A stretch of 8,261 nucleotides of DNA, taken from assembly GCA_018713405.1 (NCBI GenBank), contig DVOR01000103.1, positions 1 to 8,261 on the forward strand, given 5' to 3'. The DNA comes from Candidatus Spyradenecus faecavium. GTDB taxonomy: Bacteria; Verrucomicrobiota; Kiritimatiellia; RFP12; DVOR01. The notes below the pieces were generated by a model. That model made no database searches. It was not told the origin of the DNA and worked only from the letters and a program-made list of their open reading frames with translations. This document shows positions 8,125 to 8,261 of this stretch, in pieces (positions within the stretch are counted from its first letter, which is position 1; each line of letters starts with the position of its first letter). A program made the translations under genes and the position numbers.

Positions 8125-8166
8125 ACCGCAAAGGGCACAAGGGAGCACAAAGGACACAAGAAGGGT
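8125..8166 (+). repeat. Short-period CACAAGG repeat
   Basis: CACAA begins at 8136, 8146 and 8155, each followed by a purine run (GGGAG, AGGA, GAAGGG) and preceded by the related GCAAAGGG at 8128-8135. The period is 9-10 bases. The plus strand is almost free of T over this stretch. It resembles low-complexity purine-rich tracts I associate with intergenic DNA of environmental bacteria; function is unknown. Confidence 0.6.
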
Positions 8167-8191
8167 GTGTGGCAGTTTGGAGGCTTGGCTA

Positions 8192-8225
8192 CGCCCCCTT
8201 TTCCGCGAAGACGCAAAAGGGGGCG
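8192..8225. repeat. Long hairpin containing repeat copy 2
   Basis: CGCCCCCTTTT (8192-8202) is perfectly complementary to AAAAGGGGGCG (8215-8225). Inside, GCG (8205-8207) can pair with CGC (8212-8214) around an AAGA loop, leaving a two-base bulge (8203-8204), for 14 base pairs in total. Positions 8199-8219 match 6037-6057 at 19 of 21 bases. No T-run follows on either strand, so it may be a terminator of a gene beyond the window, a dispersed palindrome, or a processing or attenuation site. Confidence 0.6.
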
Positions 8226-8261
8226 GGCGATCCGGCGGGGACGATCCCAGCCGTCCACCCG

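Larger units (their letters stand above)
7903..8261. other. Gene-free, repeat-rich stretch upstream of uup
   Basis: About 360 bases with no open frame that looks like a protein and no tRNA or rRNA. It contains a CCGGGGAAAGTGTGGGG segment (7930-7950), GCAGATT repeats (7991-8084), a short inverted repeat GGCAG-GA-CTGCC (8032-8043), a CACAA-type repeat (8125-8166) and a long hairpin (8192-8225). Any gene to which the far end belongs lies outside the window. Confidence 0.7.

Overview
The window is GC-rich DNA carrying six genes, all read from the minus strand. Between them are short intergenic gaps dense in small repeats. The protein types, base composition, extended -10 promoters and short-period intergenic repeats suggest a member of the PVC bacteria, perhaps Kiritimatiellota or Verrucomicrobiota. 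That placement is a low-confidence guess from pattern recognition; no phylogenetic marker gene is present.

In transcription order (high to low coordinate), the layout is as follows. Positions 7903-8261 hold no gene but several repeat families: GCAGATT repeats, a CACAA repeat and a long hairpin. A Uup-type ABC-F ATPase (7881-6100) follows; its start codon lies almost on top of its promoter. Next is a 250-base gap with a hairpin and a four-unit array of near-palindromes at an exact 22-base period (about 5945-6026). A siroheme/4Fe-4S reductase comes next (5805-4300), probably a sulfite reductase. Then comes a likely three-gene operon: a PTS EIIA-CBS fusion protein (4236-3301), a ClC-family anion transporter or channel (3289-1769) and a METTL25-like SAM methyltransferase (1741-554). 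Last is the start of a secreted TPR-type protein (439-1), cut off by the window edge.

Four transcription units are preceded by close variants of one box, TGTGGTATACT on the minus strand. This is an extended -10 element, and I see no convincing -35. The boxes split the window into uup, nir/sir, the EIIA-CBS/clc/methyltransferase operon, and tpr.

The most interesting points are the 22-base-phased palindrome array, the shared extended -10 box, the pairing of an EIIA-CBS regulator with a ClC protein that has no CBS domain of its own, and channel-like residues in that ClC protein. I see no complete mobile element, CRISPR array, tRNA or rRNA.
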